The notes beneath the pieces were generated by a model, which saw only the letters and a program-made list of their open reading frames with translations, was not told the DNA's origin and did not search any database. A program made the translations under genes and the position numbers. A stretch of DNA of 64,000 nucleotides. It comes from Bacteroidales bacterium (GTDB lineage: Bacteria; Bacteroidota; Bacteroidia; Bacteroidales; Marinilabiliaceae). Shown piece after piece: positions 15,668 to 23,263 of the stretch (positions are counted from its first letter, which is position 1; each line of letters opens with the position of its first letter). The stretch covers positions 1 to 64,000 of the forward strand of contig JAKSLH010000005.1 of the NCBI GenBank assembly GCA_024401335.1, read 5' to 3'.

Positions 15668-17392
15668 ATGAAGGTATTCAAGAAAATACTAGTGATGTTT
15701 GCCAGTTCCAACGACGAGGACCTGGCTGCAGAGGAGAACTTCCAGGTCTCGTTCTCCAATGTCGTCAATTTCCTATTGCTAGTATATAGCCTCATAAGCG
15801 GTCTTCACGCATTATTAATAGAGAACATTGGCATGGCCGTGTCCAACATGGCCTTCAGCTTGTTGTTCCTGTTGTATTTCCTTTCACACTACCTCACTAA
15901 ACGAAGCCTGATTGTAACCGCAATAGACCGTATGGTTATATTCTCTCAGTTCATTGTGGCCTACATGAACGGAAGCGCTCTCGGATCTGCAGGTGTCACT
16001 TTGTTGGTATATCCATTCATCGCGATCATCCTCCATGGCCGTAGGTTTGGTGTCGCTCTCTCAATAATTCAGATATTCATTTGTGCCGCATATACTGCCC
16101 TATGCAGATATGGAGTATTGCCGATTCCTTTTATGTACTCCAACATTGAACTGTTCATTCTGGCATCAATACAGGCGGTATGCATATTTGTATATTACGT
16201 GGCTATCAGATGGCTTTCTTCGCTTATATACGACAGAATCACCGAGGTGAGCCAGCTCAACGAAGCATTGGGCATCAAGACAGAATTGGTAAACACTGTC
16301 ACTGGCAAACTCAAGTCTCAGCTGAACGAAATATACAACATGTCAGAAAAACTCTCTCACGAGAGAATGAATCCACGTCAGGTTGAGATGGTGGCGACAC
16401 TAAGAGCGGTAGCCTCGAATCTTTTAGATTCGGTAGAGATGGTATCCACATCATCAGAACACAACATCAGACCGATAGAGAAGGAGGAGATAGAAGTCAA
16501 TGTGTTCAATCTGATTTCAAATGTGTTGGTTCTCTACAGCAAGCAGTCCGACAACGGAGGCAACATACACTCAGTCAACGTGTCTGCATCTGTGCCACAG
16601 CATATCCTAGGCAATAGCCAGCTGACACGACAGATATTCCTGACATCATTCGATGCATTGGATAGGAAGTTCGACCTATCTAAGACTCCGCTTAAAGTGT
16701 CTGTGTCAATGAACGACGTGACAACAGAGAGGATGATGCTCAACTTCATCATTTCATCTAAGAAGAGCATTGAGCTAGACCGTCGCGACCTCACATCATC
16801 AGAATCGAAGCTTCTCTACCAGTTGCAGCTCGACGCCACACAGCGTCTTGTAAAGGCGGCAGGCGGCGAATTCTATGTTGAGATAACAGATGAAGACTCG
16901 CTGGTAATCGATTTCACACTTCCTTTCAGAGATACTATTCTGAAAAACGACGACAACGAGAACATCACCAACCTGATAAACATAGCTGCACTCGCAACGC
17001 CTATCAACGTAGAGGATATGCGCATACTGTTGGTTGAAGACAATATCGAAATATGTGATGACATAAGAGAGATATTGCAAGGCAAAGTAAAAAGCATAAC
17101 TATTGTAGACAACGGCAAGGCCGCCCTGAAGAAGTTTGAAAACAGCCACTTCGACTGCATATTGGTGGATGTTGACACTGCAGAGGTTGACGGCGTTACT
17201 TTCATACGAAAAGCAAGAGATGTAGAGTCGGGCTATGGCGCCGGTGTGCCTATATTTGCACTTACAGGCAAAGACAACAAAGACATTGAGAGAAATACAT
17301 CTATAAAGATAGATGGCGTCATAAGCAAACCTTTCGACACACGCAACATCTTGGATATAATAAAAGATGCCATCAACTGCAACCAGGCATAG
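15668..17392 (+). CDS. Six-helix membrane pseudokinase with C-terminal receiver domain
   Basis: This 574-residue protein has six predicted membrane helices (about residues 29-186), a region aligned with a histidine-kinase dimerisation helix, a degenerate ATPase region and a receiver domain (about 450-574). In the H-box the canonical NMSHELRTPLN aligns with NTVTGKLKSQLN, so the phospho-accepting His is Gly and Pro is Gln. The N-box asparagine and the G-box (DTGxG) are also missing. The receiver keeps all key residues: acidic VEDN, phospho-site Asp in ILVDVD, Thr in LTG and Lys in SKPF. It probably senses through the membrane and takes phosphate from another kinase, or works by binding. Its ligand and partner are unknown. 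It leads a likely operon with DPP7 and a coiled-coil protein. Confidence 0.85.
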   Translation: MKVFKKILVMFASSNDEDLAAEENFQVSFSNVVNFLLLVYSLISGLHALLIENIGMAVSNMAFSLLFLLYFLSHYLTKRSLIVTAIDRMVIFSQFIVAYMNGSALGSAGVTLLVYPFIAIILHGRRFGVALSIIQIFICAAYTALCRYGVLPIPFMYSNIELFILASIQAVCIFVYYVAIRWLSSLIYDRITEVSQLNEALGIKTELVNTVTGKLKSQLNEIYNMSEKLSHERMNPRQVEMVATLRAVASNLLDSVEMVSTSSEHNIRPIEKEEIEVNVFNLISNVLVLYSKQSDNGGNIHSVNVSASVPQHILGNSQLTRQIFLTSFDALDRKFDLSKTPLKVSVSMNDVTTERMMLNFIISSKKSIELDRRDLTSSESKLLYQLQLDATQRLVKAAGGEFYVEITDEDSLVIDFTLPFRDTILKNDDNENITNLINIAALATPINVEDMRILLVEDNIEICDDIREILQGKVKSITIVDNGKAALKKFENSHFDCILVDVDTAEVDGVTFIRKARDVESGYGAGVPIFALTGKDNKDIERNTSIKIDGVISKPFDTRNILDIIKDAINCNQA

Positions 17393-17429
17393 AGACACTC
17401 AATCCACACAAGGACCTAACACACATATT

Positions 17430-19583
17430 ATGAAAAAAGCATTTATTACACTAGCATTAATCATCGTTTCTGCTTTCCCTGCAAAGGCAGACGAGGGCAT
17501 GTGGATGTTAACCATGCTCGATAAGCTAAACATCAAGACAATGCAGGAGATGGGCTGTAAACTTACAGCGGAAGACATATACAGCATCAACAACAACTCT
17601 ATCAAGGACGCTGTCATCATCTTCGGTGGCGGATGTACAGGAGAGATAGTTTCTGAGAACGGACTTATCTTCACCAATCACCATTGCGGATATGAGTCTA
17701 TACAGAAGTTGTCTAGCGTAGAGCATAACTATCTGAAGAACGGATTCTGGTCGAAGTCGTTTGAGGAGGATCTGCCTGTTGACGGACTCAAGGTTAAATT
17801 CGTAAAACGCATAGAAGAATACACCGATTCTGTCCTTGCCGGAACAACAGAGAATATGGCTTTCTCAAAACGCGACGAAGTCATAGCAGATAATATAGAT
17901 AAGATTGAAAAGGCTCTCAACTCAGCGGCAGACGAATACCATCAGTTCATGATAGAGTCATTCTTTGGTGGCAACCAGTATTTCTTGATAGAATATGAAG
18001 TTTACAAGGATATTCGCCTTGTAGGTACACCACCAGAATCAATTGGCAAGTTCGGCCATGACACTGACAACTGGATGTGGCCACGACACACTGGCGACTT
18101 CTCTATCTTCAGAGTATATGCCGACAAAGACGGCAAGCCAAGCAACTTCAGCAATAACAACAAGCCTCTTAAGCCAAAGCATTTCCTCCCAGTAAGCATC
18201 AAGGGTGTTAAGCAGGGCGATTTTGCTATGACAATGGGCTTCCCAGGATCAACCGACAGATACCTCACATCATTCGGCATAAAGAACAGAATGGACATAG
18301 TAAACCAGGCTATGATCGGACCACGAGGTGTTAAGCAGGATATATGGTTGGCATCCATGCACGCATCAGAGAAGGTAAATATCCAATATGCTTCTAAATA
18401 TGCTCGTAGCACAAACTACTGGAAGAATAGCATTGGAATGAACAACGGTCTTGAGCGACTCGGTGTCGTTGCACAGAAAGAGTCGTTGGAATCCGACTTT
18501 GAAGCATGGGTAAAGGCCGACAAGGATAGAGAAGCTAGATATGACAAGGTGCTCGCGTCATTGAAGAAGGCCTACAATAAGTACGCACCTGTCTGCAAGG
18601 CACAGAGATATCTGTATGAATGTCAACTCTCAGGTCCTGAGGTGTTCCGATTCGCAATGAGCTTCTTCTCTTTGGAAACAGCTCTTAAGAACAACAACGA
18701 GAAGAGTATAGCAACAATAACAAGCGGTCTTAAGGAAACAGCAAGGAAATTCTACAAGGACTATGATGCCGCGACCGACAAAAAGGTCATCGCTGCTCTT
18801 GGTGAGTTCTACAGCCAGAACATCGACAAGGCATACTGGCCAGAATATTTCAACATTGTCAACAAGAAATACAAGGCATCATTTGACAAATACGCTGAGG
18901 ATATCTACAATAAGTCTATTTTTGCCGACTCAACAAAACTGATGAAGTTCCTTAACAAGCCTTCATATAAGACTCTTAGCAAGGATATCGCCTTCAAAGC
19001 AGCAAAGGCACTTCAGGTATTGTGGAGTGAATTATACTACAGCTCAACAGATATCACTACTGACATCGACAACTACAACAGACTGTTCATAAAGGGTCTG
19101 ATGGAGATGCAGCAGGACAAGGTGTTCTATTCTGACGCCAACTTCACTATCCGTCTCAGCTACGGTAGCGTGGGCGACTACGAGTCACGCGATGCTGTTC
19201 ACTACAAGCATTTCACAACACTCAAGGGTGTTATGGAGAAGGAAGATCCTAACAACTGGGAGTTTGTAGTATCTCCAAAGCTCAAAGAGCTTTACAACAA
19301 TAAGGACTTTGGTCGATATGCAGATGAAGACGGAACAATGCACGTATGCTTCACAACAAACAACGATATCACTGGCGGCAACAGCGGTAGTCCTGTAATC
19401 AACGGCAATGGCGAACTCATTGGCTTGGCATTCGACGGCAACTGGGAGGCCATGAGCGGCGATATCGCATTCGAGACAGAACTCCAGAAGTGTATCTGCG
19501 TTGACATTCGATATGTATTGTTCATCATAGAGAAATACGGAGAGGCAAAGAACATCATAGACGAACTGAAGATTATTGACTAA
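17430..19583 (+). CDS. S46 family dipeptidyl-peptidase, DPP7 type
   Basis: This 717-residue secreted serine peptidase removes dipeptides from the N terminus of peptides, probably in the periplasm. It has a signal peptide (about 1-20), the S46 start ADEGMW, a catalytic His in FTNHHCG (84-85) and nucleophile Ser652 in GGNSGSP. The residue 18 after that serine is Gly (FDGNWEAMSGD). At this S1-subsite position DPP7 has Gly (hydrophobic P1) and DPP11 has Arg (Asp/Glu P1), so DPP7-like specificity is predicted. Length agrees with the family (about 710). It begins 37 bp after the pseudokinase gene on the same strand. Amino-acid fermenting Bacteroidales use such enzymes to feed on peptides. Confidence 0.95.
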   Translation: MKKAFITLALIIVSAFPAKADEGMWMLTMLDKLNIKTMQEMGCKLTAEDIYSINNNSIKDAVIIFGGGCTGEIVSENGLIFTNHHCGYESIQKLSSVEHNYLKNGFWSKSFEEDLPVDGLKVKFVKRIEEYTDSVLAGTTENMAFSKRDEVIADNIDKIEKALNSAADEYHQFMIESFFGGNQYFLIEYEVYKDIRLVGTPPESIGKFGHDTDNWMWPRHTGDFSIFRVYADKDGKPSNFSNNNKPLKPKHFLPVSIKGVKQGDFAMTMGFPGSTDRYLTSFGIKNRMDIVNQAMIGPRGVKQDIWLASMHASEKVNIQYASKYARSTNYWKNSIGMNNGLERLGVVAQKESLESDFEAWVKADKDREARYDKVLASLKKAYNKYAPVCKAQRYLYECQLSGPEVFRFAMSFFSLETALKNNNEKSIATITSGLKETARKFYKDYDAATDKKVIAALGEFYSQNIDKAYWPEYFNIVNKKYKASFDKYAEDIYNKSIFADSTKLMKFLNKPSYKTLSKDIAFKAAKALQVLWSELYYSSTDITTDIDNYNRLFIKGLMEMQQDKVFYSDANFTIRLSYGSVGDYESRDAVHYKHFTTLKGVMEKEDPNNWEFVVSPKLKELYNNKDFGRYADEDGTMHVCFTTNNDITGGNSGSPVINGNGELIGLAFDGNWEAMSGDIAFETELQKCICVDIRYVLFIIEKYGEAKNIIDELKIID

Positions 19584-19618
19584 CAACAAGTAATACGTGT
19601 CTATATAATTATACGAAA

Positions 19619-20485
19619 GTGACAAAGACTCAGAAAATTATAGCTGGAATTGCGGGAGTAGTTATCGCGATATTTGGCGGCCTGCTCATCAAGAGTCATC
19701 TGGACATGCAGGAGATGGTAGAAGTGATAAGCGAAGAGAAAGAGACATTGCTTGTTGAATACCAGGACTTATATCTTGACTATGACTCATTGCGCAGATA
19801 TGATACCGACCTCAATGAGAAGCTTGACCAGGAACGCGAGAGAGTAGCGCAGCTCACAGAGGAACTGAAGACTGTCAAGGCTACCAACGCTCGCCGAATC
19901 AAGGAACTACAGGGTGAGCTCACTACAATGAGAACTGTGATGGTGTCATTCGTAAAACAGATTGACTCGCTTAACCAGACCAATATCAGACTCACAGCCG
20001 AGAATGATGAGATGAAGAGTGAAGTGAGACGAGTTAAACAGTCATACAACGCACTTCAGAACGAGAACAAGACACTTTCAGAACAAGTTGAGATAGCCAG
20101 CCGTCTCGAAGCTACAGGCATAAAGGCTGAAGGCTTGAACCACAACGAGAGGAAGGCTACTTCTGCCTCTAAGATAAGCAAGGTCAAGGTCGACTTCACC
20201 ATTGAGAAGAATGCAACTGCTCAGGTGGGCATGAGGAAGGTCTATCTGAGAATAACAAGACCAGACGGAGAACTGCTCATGCACTCAAAAAGCGATGTCT
20301 TTAAGTACGAAGACTCTATGATCAACTATTCTGCAGCTAGAGATGTCGAATATGGTGGAGAAGCTATGCAGAGCTATGTTGTATATAAAGTAGATACAGG
20401 AGAACTTATGGCCGGAACATACGACATAGAGCTTTTCTGTGGCGGAGACATTATCGGCAAAGGTAGTTGGACTATAAAGGGCTAA
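19619..20485 (+). CDS. Membrane-anchored coiled-coil protein of unknown function
   Basis: This 288-residue protein starts with GTG. An N-terminal membrane helix (about 7-25, IIAGIAGVVIAIFGGLLI) is followed by a long heptad-rich coiled coil (about 30-165) and a C-terminal beta-rich domain (about 185-288; VYLRITRPDGELL, GTYDIELFCGG) that resembles a small Ig-like fold. Similar proteins occur widely in Bacteroidetes without assigned function. It lies 35 bp after DPP7 and probably shares its mRNA. A strong terminator follows. Confidence 0.75.
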   Translation: MTKTQKIIAGIAGVVIAIFGGLLIKSHLDMQEMVEVISEEKETLLVEYQDLYLDYDSLRRYDTDLNEKLDQERERVAQLTEELKTVKATNARRIKELQGELTTMRTVMVSFVKQIDSLNQTNIRLTAENDEMKSEVRRVKQSYNALQNENKTLSEQVEIASRLEATGIKAEGLNHNERKATSASKISKVKVDFTIEKNATAQVGMRKVYLRITRPDGELLMHSKSDVFKYEDSMINYSAARDVEYGGEAMQSYVVYKVDTGELMAGTYDIELFCGGDIIGKGSWTIKG

Positions 20486-20526
20486 CAAACCACTGACTTA
20501 CAAATACATAAGCGATATCCAACACA

Positions 20527-20553
20527 CCCCCACGCAAGAACACTTGCTGGGGG
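20527..20553 (+). terminator. Terminator after the coiled-coil gene
   Basis: CCCCCA/TGGGGG outer stem and GCAAG/CTTGC inner stem with one bulged C, a 4-base loop and a T5 tail. Confidence 0.88.
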
Positions 20554-20631
20554 TTTTTCTTTATGGATGTTAAATATTCCACATATAATAAATATTATAA
20601 CAATTAGCATTGTATATTCATTCATTATTTA

Positions 20632-20639
20632 TACCTTTG
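20632..20639 (+). promoter_or_regulatory. Bacteroidetes -7 box of lysC
   Basis: TACCTTTG, 67 bp before the lysC start, predicts a leader of about 60 nt. No riboswitch (such as the lysine class) is recognisable in so short a leader. Confidence 0.7.
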
Positions 20640-20706
20640 CATGCGATTCAAAATAGATATGAATCATACACAAGAACAGTAATAAAACAGATAAAGTATT
20701 AGTAAA

Positions 20707-22017
20707 ATGAAAGTACTTAAGTTTGGTGGTACATCGGTAGGAAGTGCCGAGAGAATGAAGAATGTGGCTAAGCTTGTGCTTAACGGCGAACAGAATCTCG
20801 TTGTATTGTCTGCAATGAGCGGCACAACAAACAGCTTGGTAGAAATATCAAACTATCTCTATAAGAAGAATTCTGATGGCGCTAATGATGTTATTAGCAA
20901 ACTTGAAATCAAATATGCTAACGAAGTAAACGACCTCTACTCTTCAGACGAATACAAGCAGAAGGGTATGGAGCTCATCCGCGAGCGTTTCAACTACATC
21001 AAGTCGTTTGCCAACAATATCTTTACAGTATTTGAGGAGAAGATCATTCTCGCACAGGGTGAGCTTATCTCAACTGGCATGTTCAACTTGTATCTTCAGG
21101 AGCAGGGTGTTAAGTCTATCTTGTTGCCTGCACTCGACTATATGCGCATCGACAAGAACAACGAGCCAGATACTGCATTCATCCGTGAGAACCTCAATGC
21201 AATACTCGACAAGAACAAGGGTTACGAGATATATGTAACACAGGGTTATATCTGCCGCAACGCATTTGGCGAGGTTGATAACCTTCAGAGAGGTGGTTCC
21301 GACTACACAGCATCACTCATTGGTGCAGCTATTCTTGCCGATGAGATCCAGATTTGGACTGACATCGACGGTATGCACAACAACGACCCTCGCTTCGTTG
21401 AGGGCACTAAGCCTGTACACGACCTCTCATTCGACGAGGCTGCAGAACTGGCTTATTTCGGCGCTAAGATCCTTCACCCAACATGTGTGTTGCCAGCAAA
21501 GGTCAACAACATCCCTGTACGCATCCTCAACACAATGGAGCCTACTGCTTACGGTACACTCATCAGTGGCAAGCAGTGTTCTAACAGAGTTGCCGCGATT
21601 GCAGCTAAGGACAACATCACTGCTATCAAGATCAAGTCTGGTCGTATGCTTCTCGCTTATGGGTTCTTGCGTAAGGTGTTCGAGATCTTCGAAAGCTACA
21701 AGACTCCTATCGATATGATAACAACAAGTGAAGTGGGTGTTTCAGTAACTATCGACAACAGCCGTCACCTCTATGATATCGTAGAAGACCTCAAGAAGTA
21801 CGCAACAGTAGAAGTTGACGAGAACCAGGTTATCATCTGTATCGTTGGCGATTTCGTAGCATCATCTAAGGGTTATGCAAGCCAGATATTCGATGCTTTG
21901 AAGGAGGTGCCTATCAGAATGATATCTTACGGCGGAAGCTCACACAACGTATCAGTACTTATCAATGCAGAGGACAAGGCTAATGCATTGAAGGCATTGA
22001 GCGCTAAACTTTTCTAA
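20707..22017 (+). CDS. lysC: Aspartate kinase (monofunctional)
   Basis: This 436-residue enzyme phosphorylates L-aspartate, the first step toward lysine, threonine and methionine. The catalytic domain begins with MKVLKFGGTSVG (ATP/substrate loop), continues with LVVLSAMSGTTN, and has GGSDYTASLIGAA and IWTDIDGMHNNDPR. Two ACT-type regulatory segments follow from about residue 300 (IDMITTSEVGVSVTI; ISYGGSSHNVSVLI). The sequence stops after the ACT domains, so it is not fused to homoserine dehydrogenase. lysA follows 79 bp later, so this copy probably serves the lysine/diaminopimelate branch (inference). Confidence 0.96.
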   Translation: MKVLKFGGTSVGSAERMKNVAKLVLNGEQNLVVLSAMSGTTNSLVEISNYLYKKNSDGANDVISKLEIKYANEVNDLYSSDEYKQKGMELIRERFNYIKSFANNIFTVFEEKIILAQGELISTGMFNLYLQEQGVKSILLPALDYMRIDKNNEPDTAFIRENLNAILDKNKGYEIYVTQGYICRNAFGEVDNLQRGGSDYTASLIGAAILADEIQIWTDIDGMHNNDPRFVEGTKPVHDLSFDEAAELAYFGAKILHPTCVLPAKVNNIPVRILNTMEPTAYGTLISGKQCSNRVAAIAAKDNITAIKIKSGRMLLAYGFLRKVFEIFESYKTPIDMITTSEVGVSVTIDNSRHLYDIVEDLKKYATVEVDENQVIICIVGDFVASSKGYASQIFDALKEVPIRMISYGGSSHNVSVLINAEDKANALKALSAKLF

Positions 22018-22044
22018 TTTGACATTTATCCAAAAATGAAAATA

Positions 22045-22072
22045 AGAGAGGCGCGTCAAGATGTGCCTCTCT
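22045..22072 (+). terminator. Terminator or attenuator between lysC and lysA
   Basis: A perfect 8-bp stem (AGAGAGGC at 22045-22052, GCCTCTCT at 22065-22072), a 12-base loop and a T run. It would stop or reduce transcription from lysC into lysA unless read-through is regulated. I saw no -7 box between it and lysA. Confidence 0.75.
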
Positions 22073-22096
22073 TTTTGGTTACTAAAAATACATACC

Positions 22097-23242
22097 ATGA
22101 CAAACTTTCCAATAAACAAGCTTAAAGGACTTCAGACTCCTTTGTACTATTATGACATAGAACTTCTCAAGAAGACGCTCAACGAGGTCAAAGAGTACCA
22201 GAACAAGTGGGGATATCACGTACACTATGCCATGAAGGCTAATGCCAATGCAAGACTATTGGAAGAGATTCGCAAGGCTGGTCTTGGCATCGACTGTGTC
22301 AGCGGTAATGAAGTGCAGCACGCAGTAAACGAAGGTTTCGACGCCAAGAAGATTGTATATGCCGGTGTTGGTAAGGCTGATTGGGAGATAAAGCTTGCTC
22401 TTGAGGCTGGAATAGGCTGCTTTAACGTAGAGAGCTATCCTGAGGCAGAGGTGATCAACGAGATTGCTGGAAGCATGAACAAGATTGCCAAGATCGCCCT
22501 CAGAATCAATCCTAATGTAGACGCACATACACATGCCTACATAACAACAGGTCTTGAGGAGAATAAGTTTGGCATCGGTCTCACTGAGATAGAGTCGGTT
22601 GTAGAGAAGGTTAAGACTTTGCGCAACATAGAACTCTGTGGTATGCATTTCCATATCGGTTCACAGATCACTGACATGGGCGCTTTTGTTGCTCTCTGTA
22701 TCAGAGTAAACGAACTGATGCATTGGATGGAGGCACACCATGTTGATATAAAGATTGTCAACGTGGGTGGCGGTCTTGGCATCGACTACGAACACCCTGA
22801 TGTTGCTGACGTGCCTAACTTCAAGGAATACTTCGAGACTTTCCATAAGCACCTTGAACTGCGCGATGGCCAGGAGTTGCATTTCGAACTTGGTCGTGCG
22901 ATAGTGGCACAGTGCGGCACATTGATCACAAAGGTTCTCTATGTCAAGGAGGGCCGCAAGAAGAAGTTTGCTATCGTTGATGCCGGCATGAACGACTTGA
23001 TCCGTCCTGCATTGTATCATGCTTACCACAAGATTGAGAATATCACATCGACAGAGGCTAATGAGATGTATGACGTCGTTGGTCCTGTATGCGAAAGCTC
23101 TGACTGCTTCGGTCAGGAAGTGGTATTGCCAAAGACTAAGCGCGGCGACATCATCGCTATCCGATCAGCTGGTGCCTACGGCGAAGTAATGGCAAGCAAA
23201 TACAACCTCAGAGAGTTTGCCAACAAGGTATATTCTATCTAA
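22097..23242 (+). CDS. lysA: Diaminopimelate decarboxylase
   Basis: This 381-residue PLP enzyme catalyses the last step of lysine synthesis, meso-diaminopimelate to lysine and CO2. The PLP lysine is Lys47 in HYAMKANAN. The fold-III decarboxylase motifs HFHIGSQI, NVGGGLGIDY, FELGRAIV and GPVCESSDCF are present in order. An upstream ATG in the same frame would start inside the terminator hairpin, so the start at 22097 (MTNFPINK) is preferred. It follows lysC. Confidence 0.95.
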   Translation: MTNFPINKLKGLQTPLYYYDIELLKKTLNEVKEYQNKWGYHVHYAMKANANARLLEEIRKAGLGIDCVSGNEVQHAVNEGFDAKKIVYAGVGKADWEIKLALEAGIGCFNVESYPEAEVINEIAGSMNKIAKIALRINPNVDAHTHAYITTGLEENKFGIGLTEIESVVEKVKTLRNIELCGMHFHIGSQITDMGAFVALCIRVNELMHWMEAHHVDIKIVNVGGGLGIDYEHPDVADVPNFKEYFETFHKHLELRDGQELHFELGRAIVAQCGTLITKVLYVKEGRKKKFAIVDAGMNDLIRPALYHAYHKIENITSTEANEMYDVVGPVCESSDCFGQEVVLPKTKRGDIIAIRSAGAYGEVMASKYNLREFANKVYSI

Positions 23243-23263
23243 CAGAGGTCATTTGTTGACACA

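Noticed and set aside
20640-20706. Lysine riboswitch in the lysC leader
   Set aside because: The leader is only about 60 nt, far shorter than a lysine riboswitch, and lacks its conserved helices.
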